From Rhizobium sp. Q54 (GTDB lineage: Bacteria; Pseudomonadota; Alphaproteobacteria; Micropepsales; Micropepsaceae): 64,000 nucleotides of DNA. The stretch covers positions 1 through 64,000 of the forward strand of contig CAMAPL010000002.1 of assembly GCA_945860165.1 (NCBI GenBank), in the 5' to 3' direction. Below, in pieces: positions 57,269 to 64,000 of the stretch. The position numbers were made by a program, and so were the translations under genes. Each line of letters opens with the position of its first letter. Positions within the stretch are counted from its first letter, which is position 1. A model generated the notes under the pieces. The model had not been told where the DNA came from and did not search any database. It saw nothing but the letters and a program-made list of their open reading frames with translations.

Positions 57269-57826
57269 ATGTTCATCCAGACCGAATCCACTCCCAATCC
57301 CGCCACCCTGAAATTCCTTCCCGGCCGGGAGGTTATGGGCGAAGGCGGCGTGGCCGACTTCCCGGATGCCTCCTCCTCGGGCCGCTCGCCGTTGGCCAAG
57401 GCGCTGTTTTCCATCCCCGAAGTCAGCCGCGTCTTTTTCGGAGCAGACTTTATTTCGGTGACCAAGCGCGACGGCGACTGGAAGCATCTCAAGCCGGCTA
57501 TCCTGGGCGCGGTGATGGAGCATTTCACCCAAGGGCTACCGCTGCTGGAAGGCGGCGCCGACGAGGCCGAGGAAAGTTACAGCGATGCGGATTCCGACAT
57601 TGTGGTGCAGATCAAGGAACTGATCGAAACCCGGGTCCGTCCTGCGGTGGCACAGGATGGCGGCGACATCATCTTCAAGGGCTTTGACGGCGCCAGCGGC
57701 GTGGTCTCGCTGCATCTGCAGGGCAGCTGCGCGGGATGCCCGTCCTCAGCGATGACCCTGAAGAACGGCATCGAAAACATGCTGCGCCACTATGTGCCGG
57801 AAGTGACCGCAGTCGAAGCGGTGTGA
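57269..57826 (+). CDS. NifU/Nfu-type iron-sulfur scaffold protein
   Basis: This 185-aa protein has an N-terminal Nfu_N domain (MFIQTESTPNPATLKFLPGREV) and a C-terminal NifU domain with the cluster-binding C-x2-C in QGSCAGCPSSAMTLKNGIE. It delivers Fe-S clusters to target proteins, as mitochondrial NFU1 does. It is separated from the next gene by 11 bases, so they are probably co-transcribed. Confidence 0.94.
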   Translation: MFIQTESTPNPATLKFLPGREVMGEGGVADFPDASSSGRSPLAKALFSIPEVSRVFFGADFISVTKRDGDWKHLKPAILGAVMEHFTQGLPLLEGGADEAEESYSDADSDIVVQIKELIETRVRPAVAQDGGDIIFKGFDGASGVVSLHLQGSCAGCPSSAMTLKNGIENMLRHYVPEVTAVEAV

Positions 57827-57837
57827 TAGCGTCTGCC

Positions 57838-58461
57838 ATGAGTAACGCTGAACCCTATCTCGCAGAACCCGATCATGCGATTGCTGATGCGGCGCTGGAC
57901 ACGATTTTCCGCGGCGCCCGCACCTTGCGCCGATGGCAGGACAGGCCGGTGTCGCCGGCGCTGCTGATGGCGGTGTATGACCTGATGCGCTGGGGGCCGA
58001 CCGAATCCAACATCACCCCGGCGCGTTTTCACTTCGTGGTGTCGAAAGAGGCCAAGGCGCGGCTGGAGCGGTTGCTGGATGAAGGCAATAGCAAGCAGAC
58101 CATGAGTGCGCCCGCAACCGCCATCATCGCTTACGACCTGGATTTTGCGCGCACTTTGTCCAAGCTGGCGCCGCGCGCTACGTCCTTGCCGGAAACGCTG
58201 GCGCAAGATCCGGGCAAGGCGCGCTTCATGGCGATGCGCAGCGCCGGCCTGCAGGGCGGGTATTTCATCGTTGCCGCGCGTGCGCTGGGGCTGGATTGCG
58301 GTCCGATGTCGGGCTTCGACAAGGGTGCCGTGGACAAGGAATTCTTCGCAGGCACCGCCATAAAATCGTATTTCCTCTGCAATCTGGGCTATGGCGTGGA
58401 GGGCAGCGTTCGTCCCCGCGCCGCCCGTCTTGGCTTCGACGAAGCCTGCAAGATTCTCTAG
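57838..58461 (+). CDS. Nitroreductase family protein (RutE/HadB-type, malonic semialdehyde reductase-like)
   Basis: This 207-aa FMN-dependent nitroreductase-fold protein has IFRGARTLRRWQDRPVSPALL, YDLMRWGPTESNITPARF and AGLQGGYFIVAARALGLDCGPMSGFDK. That pattern is close to RutE (YcdJ) and HadB, which reduce malonic semialdehyde or similar. No rut genes are nearby, so the physiological substrate is unproven. ATG 57838 fits; its TAG overlaps the tsaB GTG. Confidence 0.88.
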   Translation: MSNAEPYLAEPDHAIADAALDTIFRGARTLRRWQDRPVSPALLMAVYDLMRWGPTESNITPARFHFVVSKEAKARLERLLDEGNSKQTMSAPATAIIAYDLDFARTLSKLAPRATSLPETLAQDPGKARFMAMRSAGLQGGYFIVAARALGLDCGPMSGFDKGAVDKEFFAGTAIKSYFLCNLGYGVEGSVRPRAARLGFDEACKIL

Positions 58462-59120
58462 TGAAGCTGCTGGCCATAGATACCGCTTTGGGTGGCTGTT
58501 CGGTCGCGCTGCTGGATGGCGATAAAATCCTCAGCCACATTTTTGAAGCCATGGACCGCGGCCATGCCGAGCGTTTGGCACCCATGGTGCAGGACGCGAT
58601 GCGCCACGCGGGCGCGGAATTTCCGGTCCTGACACATCTTGCCGTCACCACCGGTCCCGGCACCTTCACAGGCCAGCGGGTCGGGCTGGCTTTCATGCGT
58701 GGCCTGCGGCTGGCGCTGAAGCTTCCATTGACCGGCGTCACCACCCTGGAAGTCATTGCACTGGCGGCGATGGATGAAATAGGCCAGCCCAAAGCCGCGG
58801 TCATTCATGATGCGCGGCGGGAGGAAGCCTATTTGTTGCTCCAGGATGGCGGGCAGGTCGTGCTGCAGCCCTGTGTGATGACGTTTGCCGGGGCGGTCGA
58901 ACGCATTCGCACCTTCGGACCCTGCGCGCTGGCGGGAACAGGCGCGGCGGCGGCCAAGGATATGCTGGGCGCAGATTTCACGCTCTCCACCATCCGCCAG
59001 CCCGATGCCTTGTGGGTGGCGCGGCTGGCCCATGCCTTGCCGGTGCCGGTAGAGGCGCCCGGGCCACTCTATCTGCGCGCTCCAGATGCAAAGCTACCCG
59101 GTGGAAAAGCGCTTGTCTGA
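58461..59120 (+). CDS. tsaB: tRNA threonylcarbamoyladenosine synthesis protein TsaB
   Basis: TsaB scaffolds TsaD and TsaE in t6A37 formation. At 219 aa it has LAIDTALGGCSVALLDGD, AVTTGPGTFTGQRVGLAFMRGL and DARREEAYLLLQ, all typical. GTG 58461 starts at the last base of the preceding stop codon. It overlaps rimI by 35 bases, a common pairing. Confidence 0.95.
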   Translation: MKLLAIDTALGGCSVALLDGDKILSHIFEAMDRGHAERLAPMVQDAMRHAGAEFPVLTHLAVTTGPGTFTGQRVGLAFMRGLRLALKLPLTGVTTLEVIALAAMDEIGQPKAAVIHDARREEAYLLLQDGGQVVLQPCVMTFAGAVERIRTFGPCALAGTGAAAAKDMLGADFTLSTIRQPDALWVARLAHALPVPVEAPGPLYLRAPDAKLPGGKALV

Positions 59121-59547
59121 CATCGGGCCTTTTGACTCCCGCGCCGGCACCTACGCGCTGGCGGCGCTACATATGGCCTGCTTTCCCGATGCCTGGAACG
59201 CCGCCGCGATCAGCGCGCTGCTGGTCAAGCCAGGCACCCTTGCCTATGCCCATGAAGACGGTTTTGTGCTGGCGCGGGTGGCGGGCAACGAAGCGGAGAT
59301 CCTCACCTTGGCGGTGGCGCCAGCGGCGCGGGGCCGGGGGCTGGGCCGCGCCTTGTTGCAAGCCGTTATCACCAAGGCGGCCGCGATGGGGGCGAACAGC
59401 ATGTTCCTGGAAGTGGGCGTCGACAACCCGGCGGCCATGTCACTGTATGCCGGGCTGGGCTTTTCCACGGTCGGGACGCGAAAAGCCTATTACAATGGCA
59501 GGGATGCGCTGGTTCTCAGGCTTTCACTGCCTGCCAAATTCGCCTAA
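59086..59547 (+). CDS. rimI: Ribosomal protein S18 alanine N-acetyltransferase RimI
   Basis: This 153-aa GNAT acetyltransferase has the acetyl-CoA loop VAPAARGRGLGRALL and VDNPAAMSLYAGLGFSTVGTRKAYY, with LEVGVDN as in RimI. It acetylates the N-terminal alanine of S18. ATG 59086 lies inside tsaB. Its position after tsaB and before fur matches Caulobacter-like genomes. Confidence 0.92.
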   Translation: MQSYPVEKRLSDIGPFDSRAGTYALAALHMACFPDAWNAAAISALLVKPGTLAYAHEDGFVLARVAGNEAEILTLAVAPAARGRGLGRALLQAVITKAAAMGANSMFLEVGVDNPAAMSLYAGLGFSTVGTRKAYYNGRDALVLRLSLPAKFA

Positions 59548-59580
59548 CCTGCGGGTTCTTTCCGCAATCGGGAAATATTC

Positions 59581-59658
59581 GTGACGCGCATCGAAAAACT
59601 CTGTGTCGACAGGAGCGCCCGCGTGATTGGGAGCGACCAGCAAAGGAATTGTCCGTGA
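59581..59658 (+). CDS. 25-codon upstream ORF duplicating the start of fur
   Basis: GTG 59581 opens a frame encoding MTRIEKLCVDRSARVIGSDQ and five more residues, stopping at TGA 59656-59658, which overlaps the fur GTG (GTGA). Its first ten residues, TRIEKLCVD included, repeat the N terminus of Fur (MTRIEKLCVDKGLRM), with 11-base GTGTCGACA text shared at DNA level. GGGA lies about nine bases upstream. Either a remnant of a tandem duplication of the fur 5' end or a translated leader coupled to fur. Expression is inferred. Confidence 0.5.
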   Translation: MTRIEKLCVDRSARVIGSDQQRNCP

Positions 59659-60074
59659 CCCGGATTGAGAAATTGTGTGTCGACAAAGGCCTTCGGATGA
59701 CGGACCAGCGCCGCGTCATCGCGCGGGTGCTGTCCGACGCTCTCGATCATCCCGACGCCGAAGAACTGTATCGCCGCGCCTCGACGATCGATCCGCATAT
59801 CTCCATCGCCACGGTCTATCGCACCGTCAAGCTGTTCGAGGATGCCGGCATCCTGGAACGTCACGATTTCCGCGATGGCCGTTCGCGCTATGAGGAAGTA
59901 CCGGAATCCCATCACGATCATCTGATCGATGTGGCGACCGGCAGCGTGATCGAATTCCGCAACGAGGATATCGAGAAGCTGCAGCGCCGCGTTGCCGAGG
60001 AACTAGGCTTCGAGCTGATAGACCACCGGCTGGAGCTGTACGGGGTGCCGAAGGGGCGCAAGCCACAATCCTGA
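59655..60074 (+). CDS. fur: Fur family metal-responsive transcriptional regulator
   Basis: This 139-aa Fur-family repressor has the winged helix RMTDQRRVIARVLSDALDHPDAEELYRRAS and TVYRTVKLFEDAGIL, and metal-site residues in RYEEVPESHHDHLIDVATGSVIEF. It lacks the CxxC zinc motif, as alphaproteobacterial Fur/Mur proteins usually do; Irr, Mur and Fur cannot be separated firmly by eye. GTG 59655 has AAAGGA seven bases upstream; TTG 59649 is an alternative. The location before plsC-miaB-phoH-ybeY matches Caulobacter Fur. Confidence 0.9.
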   Translation: MTRIEKLCVDKGLRMTDQRRVIARVLSDALDHPDAEELYRRASTIDPHISIATVYRTVKLFEDAGILERHDFRDGRSRYEEVPESHHDHLIDVATGSVIEFRNEDIEKLQRRVAEELGFELIDHRLELYGVPKGRKPQS

Positions 60075-60087
60075 TGGTTGGGGCCTG

Positions 60088-60867
60088 ATGGCACGCCTGC
60101 GCGCCGCCGCCATCACGGCGGTCTTCTTCATCGTCACGCTGCTGTTGATGCCGGTGCAGTGGTTGTTCCTAAAGCTGCGCCTGCCCGCCGCCCGCAGCTT
60201 TCCGCATTTCTACCATCGCCTGGTCGCCGGCCTGTTCGGCATCCACATCACCGTGGTGGGCAAAAAAGTCAGCGGCGAGGGCGTGCTGCTGGTCGCCAAT
60301 CACACCAGCTGGGCCGACATCATCATCTTCTCGGCGGTGGCACCGATCTCATTCGTTGCCAAATCAGAAGTCGCGCGCTGGCCTTTCTTCGGCACTCTGG
60401 CGCGGCTGCAGCGCACGGTCTTTGTCGAGCGCGCCCGCCGCACCACCACCGGCGAAACCCGCGATGCCATCCGCGACCGCCTGCTGGAAGGCGATGCGCT
60501 GGTGTTGTTTCCCGAAGGCACCAGCCATACCGGCAACACCGTGCTGCCCTTCAAGAGCGCGCTGCTGGGCGCGGCTGAAGCCCGGCTGGCCAATGGCCAT
60601 TATGTGAAGGTGCAGCCGGTCTCGGCGGCCTTTACCGGCCTGCATGGCCTACCTATGGGGCGGGAAAACCGGCCCTATTTCGCCTGGTATGGCGACATGG
60701 AAATGCTGCCGCATCTGTGGGAGGCGCTGTTGGCCGGACCGCTGGATGTGGTGGTCCAGTTCCACGAGCCCTTCAGTCTGGACATGATGGACCGCAAGGA
60801 ACTGGCCCGCCGCGCCGAAGATGTGGTGCGGGCAGGCCAGGCCCATGCCATTGCCGGGCGTTCCTAA
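60088..60867 (+). CDS. plsC: 1-acyl-sn-glycerol-3-phosphate acyltransferase (PlsC family)
   Basis: This 259-aa membrane-associated acyltransferase has an N-terminal helix ([20 protein letters not shown]) and the motifs NHTSWADI (NHx4D), FVERARR and [16 protein letters not shown]. It acylates lysophosphatidic acid to phosphatidic acid, or lyso-ornithine lipid if it is OlsA; olsB is 22 kb away. It follows fur by 13 bases and precedes miaB by 40. Confidence 0.9.
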   Translation: MARLRAAAITAVFFIVTLLLMPVQWLFLKLRLPAARSFPHFYHRLVAGLFGIHITVVGKKVSGEGVLLVANHTSWADIIIFSAVAPISFVAKSEVARWPFFGTLARLQRTVFVERARRTTTGETRDAIRDRLLEGDALVLFPEGTSHTGNTVLPFKSALLGAAEARLANGHYVKVQPVSAAFTGLHGLPMGRENRPYFAWYGDMEMLPHLWEALLAGPLDVVVQFHEPFSLDMMDRKELARRAEDVVRAGQAHAIAGRS

Positions 60868-60907
60868 CCTTGAATTTCAGCTCCCCGGCCCCGATAACCA
60901 CTGCGGC

Positions 60908-62218
60908 ATGAAGAAGCTTTTCGTCAAAACCTATGGCTGCCAGATGAACGCTTATGATTCCGCCAAGATGGCGGATCTGCTGGCGCCGCTTGGCTATGCC
61001 GCGACGTACGCGCCCGAAGGCGCCGACATGGTGATCCTCAACACCTGTCACATCCGCGAACGGGCGGCCGAGAAAGTCTATTCCGAGCTGGGCCGTCTCA
61101 AGCAGCTGAAGGCCGCCAAGGCCAAGGACGGTGGGCGGATGGTGCTGGCGGTGGCCGGCTGTGTCGCCCAGGCCGAGGGCGCAGAGATCGTGGCGCGTGC
61201 GCCGCAGGTGGATCTGGTGGTGGGACCGCAATCCTATCACCGTCTGCCCGAGATGATCGCCCGCGCCGCGCGCCAGAACGGCCATGTGCTGGAAACCGAT
61301 TTTCCGGCGCTGGAAAAATTCGACACTCTAGCGCCGCCGCAGGCCAGCAAAGTCAGCGCCTTTCTCACCGTGCAGGAAGGCTGCGACAAGTTTTGTACCT
61401 TCTGTGTGGTGCCTTACACGCGCGGTTCCGAATATTCCCGCCCGCCTGAGGCCATTCTGATTGAGGCGCGGCAGCTGGCCGACAAGGGCGCGCGCGAAAT
61501 CGTGCTGCTGGGCCAAAATGTGAATGCCTATGCCGCAGATGGCTGGAGCCTGGCGAAATTGTGCAAGGCGATCGCCGAGATCAAAGACATTGAGCGCATT
61601 CGCTATACCACCAGCCATCCCCGCGACATGGGTGATGACCTGATCGCGGCGCATGGCGAAAACGAAAAGCTGATGCCCTATCTGCATCTGCCGGTGCAGT
61701 CCGGTGCCGACGCCGTGCTGGAGGCGATGAACCGCCAGCACAAAGCAGACGATTATCGCCGCCTGGTGGACCGCATTCGCGTCGCGCGGGGCGACATCGC
61801 CCTGACCTCGGATTTCATTGTTGGTTTTCCCGGCGAAAGCGACGCCGATTTTGAAGCGACGCTAAGCCTCGTGCGCGACATCGGTTATGCCACCGCCTTC
61901 TCCTTTAAATATTCAAAGCGCCCCGGCACGCCGGCCTCCACTATGCGCAAGCAGATACCGGAAGAGGTGAAGGCCGCGCGGCTGGAAGCGCTACAGAAGC
62001 TGCTGCTGTCGCAGCAATACAGCTTCGACGATTCCCAGATCGGCAAGGTGTTGCCGGTGCTGTTCGAGAAGACTGCGCGCGAGCCCGGCCAGCTCATGGG
62101 CCGCTCGCAATACTTGCAGCCGGTGCATGTGAATACGGATGCAGCGTGGATCGGGGGGGTTGTCGATGTCAGGATCGAGCGGCGCACCGCCAACAGCCTG
62201 CACGGGGTTCTGGCTTGA
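60908..62218 (+). CDS. miaB: tRNA-2-methylthio-N6-dimethylallyladenosine synthase MiaB
   Basis: MiaB is the radical SAM methylthiotransferase that makes ms2i6A37. At 436 aa it has the N-terminal UPF0004 domain with cluster cysteines ([27 protein letters not shown]), the radical SAM C-x3-C-x2-C in [16 protein letters not shown], and a C-terminal TRAM domain. ATG 60908 gives [14 protein letters not shown]; upstream codons read plsC in another frame. Its stop overlaps the phoH TTG. Confidence 0.96.
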   Translation: MKKLFVKTYGCQMNAYDSAKMADLLAPLGYAATYAPEGADMVILNTCHIRERAAEKVYSELGRLKQLKAAKAKDGGRMVLAVAGCVAQAEGAEIVARAPQVDLVVGPQSYHRLPEMIARAARQNGHVLETDFPALEKFDTLAPPQASKVSAFLTVQEGCDKFCTFCVVPYTRGSEYSRPPEAILIEARQLADKGAREIVLLGQNVNAYAADGWSLAKLCKAIAEIKDIERIRYTTSHPRDMGDDLIAAHGENEKLMPYLHLPVQSGADAVLEAMNRQHKADDYRRLVDRIRVARGDIALTSDFIVGFPGESDADFEATLSLVRDIGYATAFSFKYSKRPGTPASTMRKQIPEEVKAARLEALQKLLLSQQYSFDDSQIGKVLPVLFEKTAREPGQLMGRSQYLQPVHVNTDAAWIGGVVDVRIERRTANSLHGVLA

Positions 62219-63156
62219 GCGTCAGGAAGACGCCTGTCACGACCCTGGAATTTCCGGACAACAAGCTGCTGCGCGGCCTTTCCGGCCCGCATGCCAAGCA
62301 TTTCGCGCTGCTGGAGCAGAAGCTGAATGTCGGCATCGACATGCGCGGCAATCTGGTGGCGGTTGAAGGCAAGGACCGCGAATGCGCCGGCGCCATCCTG
62401 CGCGCGCTGTACCAGCGGCTGGTAGCGGGCGAAAGCGTCACCCTGGCGGAAGTTGATGCGGAAATCCGCTTTACCAACGAGGCCCGCCGCCACGCACCGG
62501 GCGCGATCAAGACCGCGTCATCGCGCGCGGTGCGGCCGCGCTCTCCGGTGCAGTCGGCCTATCTGGAGATGATGCGCCAGCATCCGCTGGTGTTCGGCAT
62601 CGGCCCTGCCGGTACCGGCAAGACCTATCTCGCCGCTGCCTTCGCCGCCCATATGCTGCATGACAAGTGCGTCGAGCGGATCATCCTGTCGCGTCCCGCC
62701 CTGGAAGCGGGCGAACGGCTGGGCTTCCTGCCGGGCGACCTGAAAGAAAAGATCGATCCCTATCTGCGACCGCTTTATGACGCGCTGTTCGATGTGTTGG
62801 GTGATGCCGCCGGGCGGTTGATCGAGCAGGGCGTGATCGAAGTGGCGCCGCTGGCCTTCATGCGCGGCCGTACCCTCAGCCGCGCTTTTGTCATCCTGGA
62901 CGAGGCGCAGAACACCACCCCGGCGCAGATAAAAATGGCGCTGACGCGGCTGGGCGAAGACAGCCACATGGTCGTGACCGGCGATACCTCGCAAAGCGAC
63001 CTGCCGGGCGGCGCGGCTCTGGGCCTGAATGAGGCGCTGGCCTTCCTGGAAGGGGTCGAAGGCGTCGGCGTGACGCGGTTCACCGAAAAAGACGTGGTGC
63101 GCCATCCCCTCGTCGCGCGCATCGTTGCCGCCTATAATCGCGGCGGCAAATCATGA
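62215..63156 (+). CDS. PhoH family ATPase (YbeZ)
   Basis: This 313-aa PhoH-like protein has Walker [47 protein letters not shown] in part, and Walker [11 protein letters not shown]. It partners YbeY in RNA processing; helicase or nuclease-accessory activity is suggested for the family. TTG 62215 overlaps the miaB stop. The next gene, ybeY, overlaps by four bases. Confidence 0.94.
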   Translation: MSVRKTPVTTLEFPDNKLLRGLSGPHAKHFALLEQKLNVGIDMRGNLVAVEGKDRECAGAILRALYQRLVAGESVTLAEVDAEIRFTNEARRHAPGAIKTASSRAVRPRSPVQSAYLEMMRQHPLVFGIGPAGTGKTYLAAAFAAHMLHDKCVERIILSRPALEAGERLGFLPGDLKEKIDPYLRPLYDALFDVLGDAAGRLIEQGVIEVAPLAFMRGRTLSRAFVILDEAQNTTPAQIKMALTRLGEDSHMVVTGDTSQSDLPGGAALGLNEALAFLEGVEGVGVTRFTEKDVVRHPLVARIVAAYNRGGKS

Positions 63157-63596
63157 GCGGGATCACGCTGGTGGTCGAAGACCAGAACTGGCGTTCACAT
63201 CGGGGCCTCCAGGTGAAGCTGCTCAGGGCCGCGGACAGTGCGCGCCAGAGCGCCAGGCTCAAAGGCGGCTTTTCCATCCTGCTGGCGGACAACAAGAAGC
63301 TGCGGGCGCTCAATCGTGACTTCCGTGGCAAGGACAAGGCGACCAATGTCCTGTCCTTCCCCAGTCAGGGCGACTATCGCGGCGACATCGCTATCGCCTA
63401 CGGCGTGACCAAAAAAGAAGCCAAGACCACCGGGAAGACGTTTGCCGACCACGCCACCCATCTGGTGGTGCATGGCGTTCTGCATCTGGCGGGTTATGAT
63501 CATGAACGCCCAAAGGACGCAAAGGCGATGGAGCCGCTGGAAGTGAAGATTCTCAAGCGGCTCGGCATTGCCGATCCCTACGTGACGTCGCCATGA
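63153..63596 (+). CDS. ybeY: Endoribonuclease YbeY (16S rRNA maturation)
   Basis: YbeY is a zinc-dependent single-strand RNase involved in 16S 3'-end maturation and ribosome quality control. At 147 aa it shows NRDFRGKDKATNVLSFP, GDIAIAYG and the zinc motif HGVLHLAGYDH (Hx3Hx5H). Coupled to phoH and corC by ATGA overlaps. Confidence 0.95.
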   Translation: MSGITLVVEDQNWRSHRGLQVKLLRAADSARQSARLKGGFSILLADNKKLRALNRDFRGKDKATNVLSFPSQGDYRGDIAIAYGVTKKEAKTTGKTFADHATHLVVHGVLHLAGYDHERPKDAKAMEPLEVKILKRLGIADPYVTSP

Positions 63597-64000
63597 GCGA
63601 ACCCACCCCGCTTCTCAAACGGCTTATCCACGCCCTCACCGGCCAGAATTCCTCGTCGATGGCGATGCGCGAAAGCCTGGAAGAGGTGATCGAGGAGAGT
63701 GACCGCGAATCGGCCGCTTTATCGGCCCAGGAACGGGTGATGCTGGGCAACCTGCTGCGGTTCGGCGAGCTGCGGCTGAGTGACGTGATGGTGCCGCGCG
63801 CTGAAATCATCGCCGTGGATGAAAGCATGAAGCTCGGCGAGTTGGTGCAGCTGTTCCGAGAGGCGCAGCATTCGCGCCTGCCGGTCTATCGCGGCACGCT
63901 GGATGATCCCACCGGCCTTGTGCATGTGAAAGATGTTCTGGCGCATCTTAACGCGCAGGACGATGAGGCCTACCGCCTGTCGCCCACCACCATCGTCAAG
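63593..64000 (+). CDS. CorC/TlyC-family CBS-domain protein, 5' part
   Basis: The first 136 codons run off the right edge. The start MSEPTPLLKRLIHALTG is followed by QERVMLGNLLRFGELRLSDVMVPRAEIIAVDES and HSRLPVYRGTLDDPTGLVHVKDVL, the beginning of a CBS pair as in CorC (magnesium/cobalt efflux) and TlyC haemolysin-like proteins. No membrane domain precedes the CBS region, so it is the short soluble type. It usually precedes lnt in this operon. Confidence 0.92.
   Translation, partial: MSEPTPLLKRLIHALTGQNSSSMAMRESLEEVIEESDRESAALSAQERVMLGNLLRFGELRLSDVMVPRAEIIAVDESMKLGELVQLFREAQHSRLPVYRGTLDDPTGLVHVKDVLAHLNAQDDEAYRLSPTTIVK

Overview
The window is about 64 kb of a GC-rich alphaproteobacterial chromosome. 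It looks like the neighbourhood of the replication origin. The order parB-parA-rsmG-mnmG ... mnmE ... rho-hemJ-hemH-hemE | ppsR-maf-aroE-coaE-dnaQ-secB is the origin-flanking arrangement described for Caulobacter and relatives, where oriC lies between hemE and the RP001 gene (the kinase/phosphorylase regulator called ppsR here). Housekeeping genes are transcribed leftward to the left of 16.19 kb and rightward to the right of 16.47 kb. OlsB, an adrenodoxin-type ferredoxin, DUF6489, DUF1674 and the fur-plsC-miaB-phoH-ybeY block also fit Alphaproteobacteria. I cannot name the genus.

Layout. 0-2.4 kb: a frame-disrupted DUF4153-like remnant, then hisH-hisA. 2.4-16.2 kb, mostly minus strand: ParAB, the tRNA-modification pair MnmE/MnmG (split by an inverted glycosyltransferase gene), Rho and three late haem genes, with a plus-strand DUF255 thioredoxin/quinone oxidoreductase pair inserted. 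16.2-16.47 kb: candidate oriC. 16.5-23.4 kb, mostly plus: ppsR to dnaQ, secB in the opposite direction, then a Tim44-like protein, MltA, an Smr protein and YjbQ. 23.4-34.9 kb: adenosine kinase-like PfkB, Nth-DapB, GrpE-HrcA, Rph-RdgB-HemW, an LpoA-like lipoprotein, RsmI-YraN, GshB-pirin. 34.9-42 kb, minus: M20 peptidase with an in-frame amber codon, secreted RidA, OlsB, AmpG-like transporter, hybrid histidine kinase with a frameshift. 42-51.8 kb: pstCAB, DUF3311-SSS symporter, cupin, ferredoxin-reductase pair, chorismate mutase, a decayed low-GC island, an orphan Hpt protein and an unknown gene. 51.8-64 kb: secreted amidohydrolase, RsmB, SDR, HtpX, DUF1674, DUF2239, Nfu, a nitroreductase, then a long plus-strand operon tsaB-rimI-fur-plsC-miaB-phoH-ybeY-corC that runs off the right edge.

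Most genes are tightly packed with ATGA/GTGA overlaps. Short palindromic repeats sit at several gene ends. No tRNA, rRNA, CRISPR array, insertion sequence or prophage was seen. I found no clearly new multi-gene system. The most interesting signals are the candidate oriC, two identical degenerate parS-like 19-mers inside rsmG and mnmG, a 25-codon upstream ORF that copies the start of fur and is coupled to it, an inverted-repeat operator near a DUF2239 gene, and a cluster of interrupted genes.
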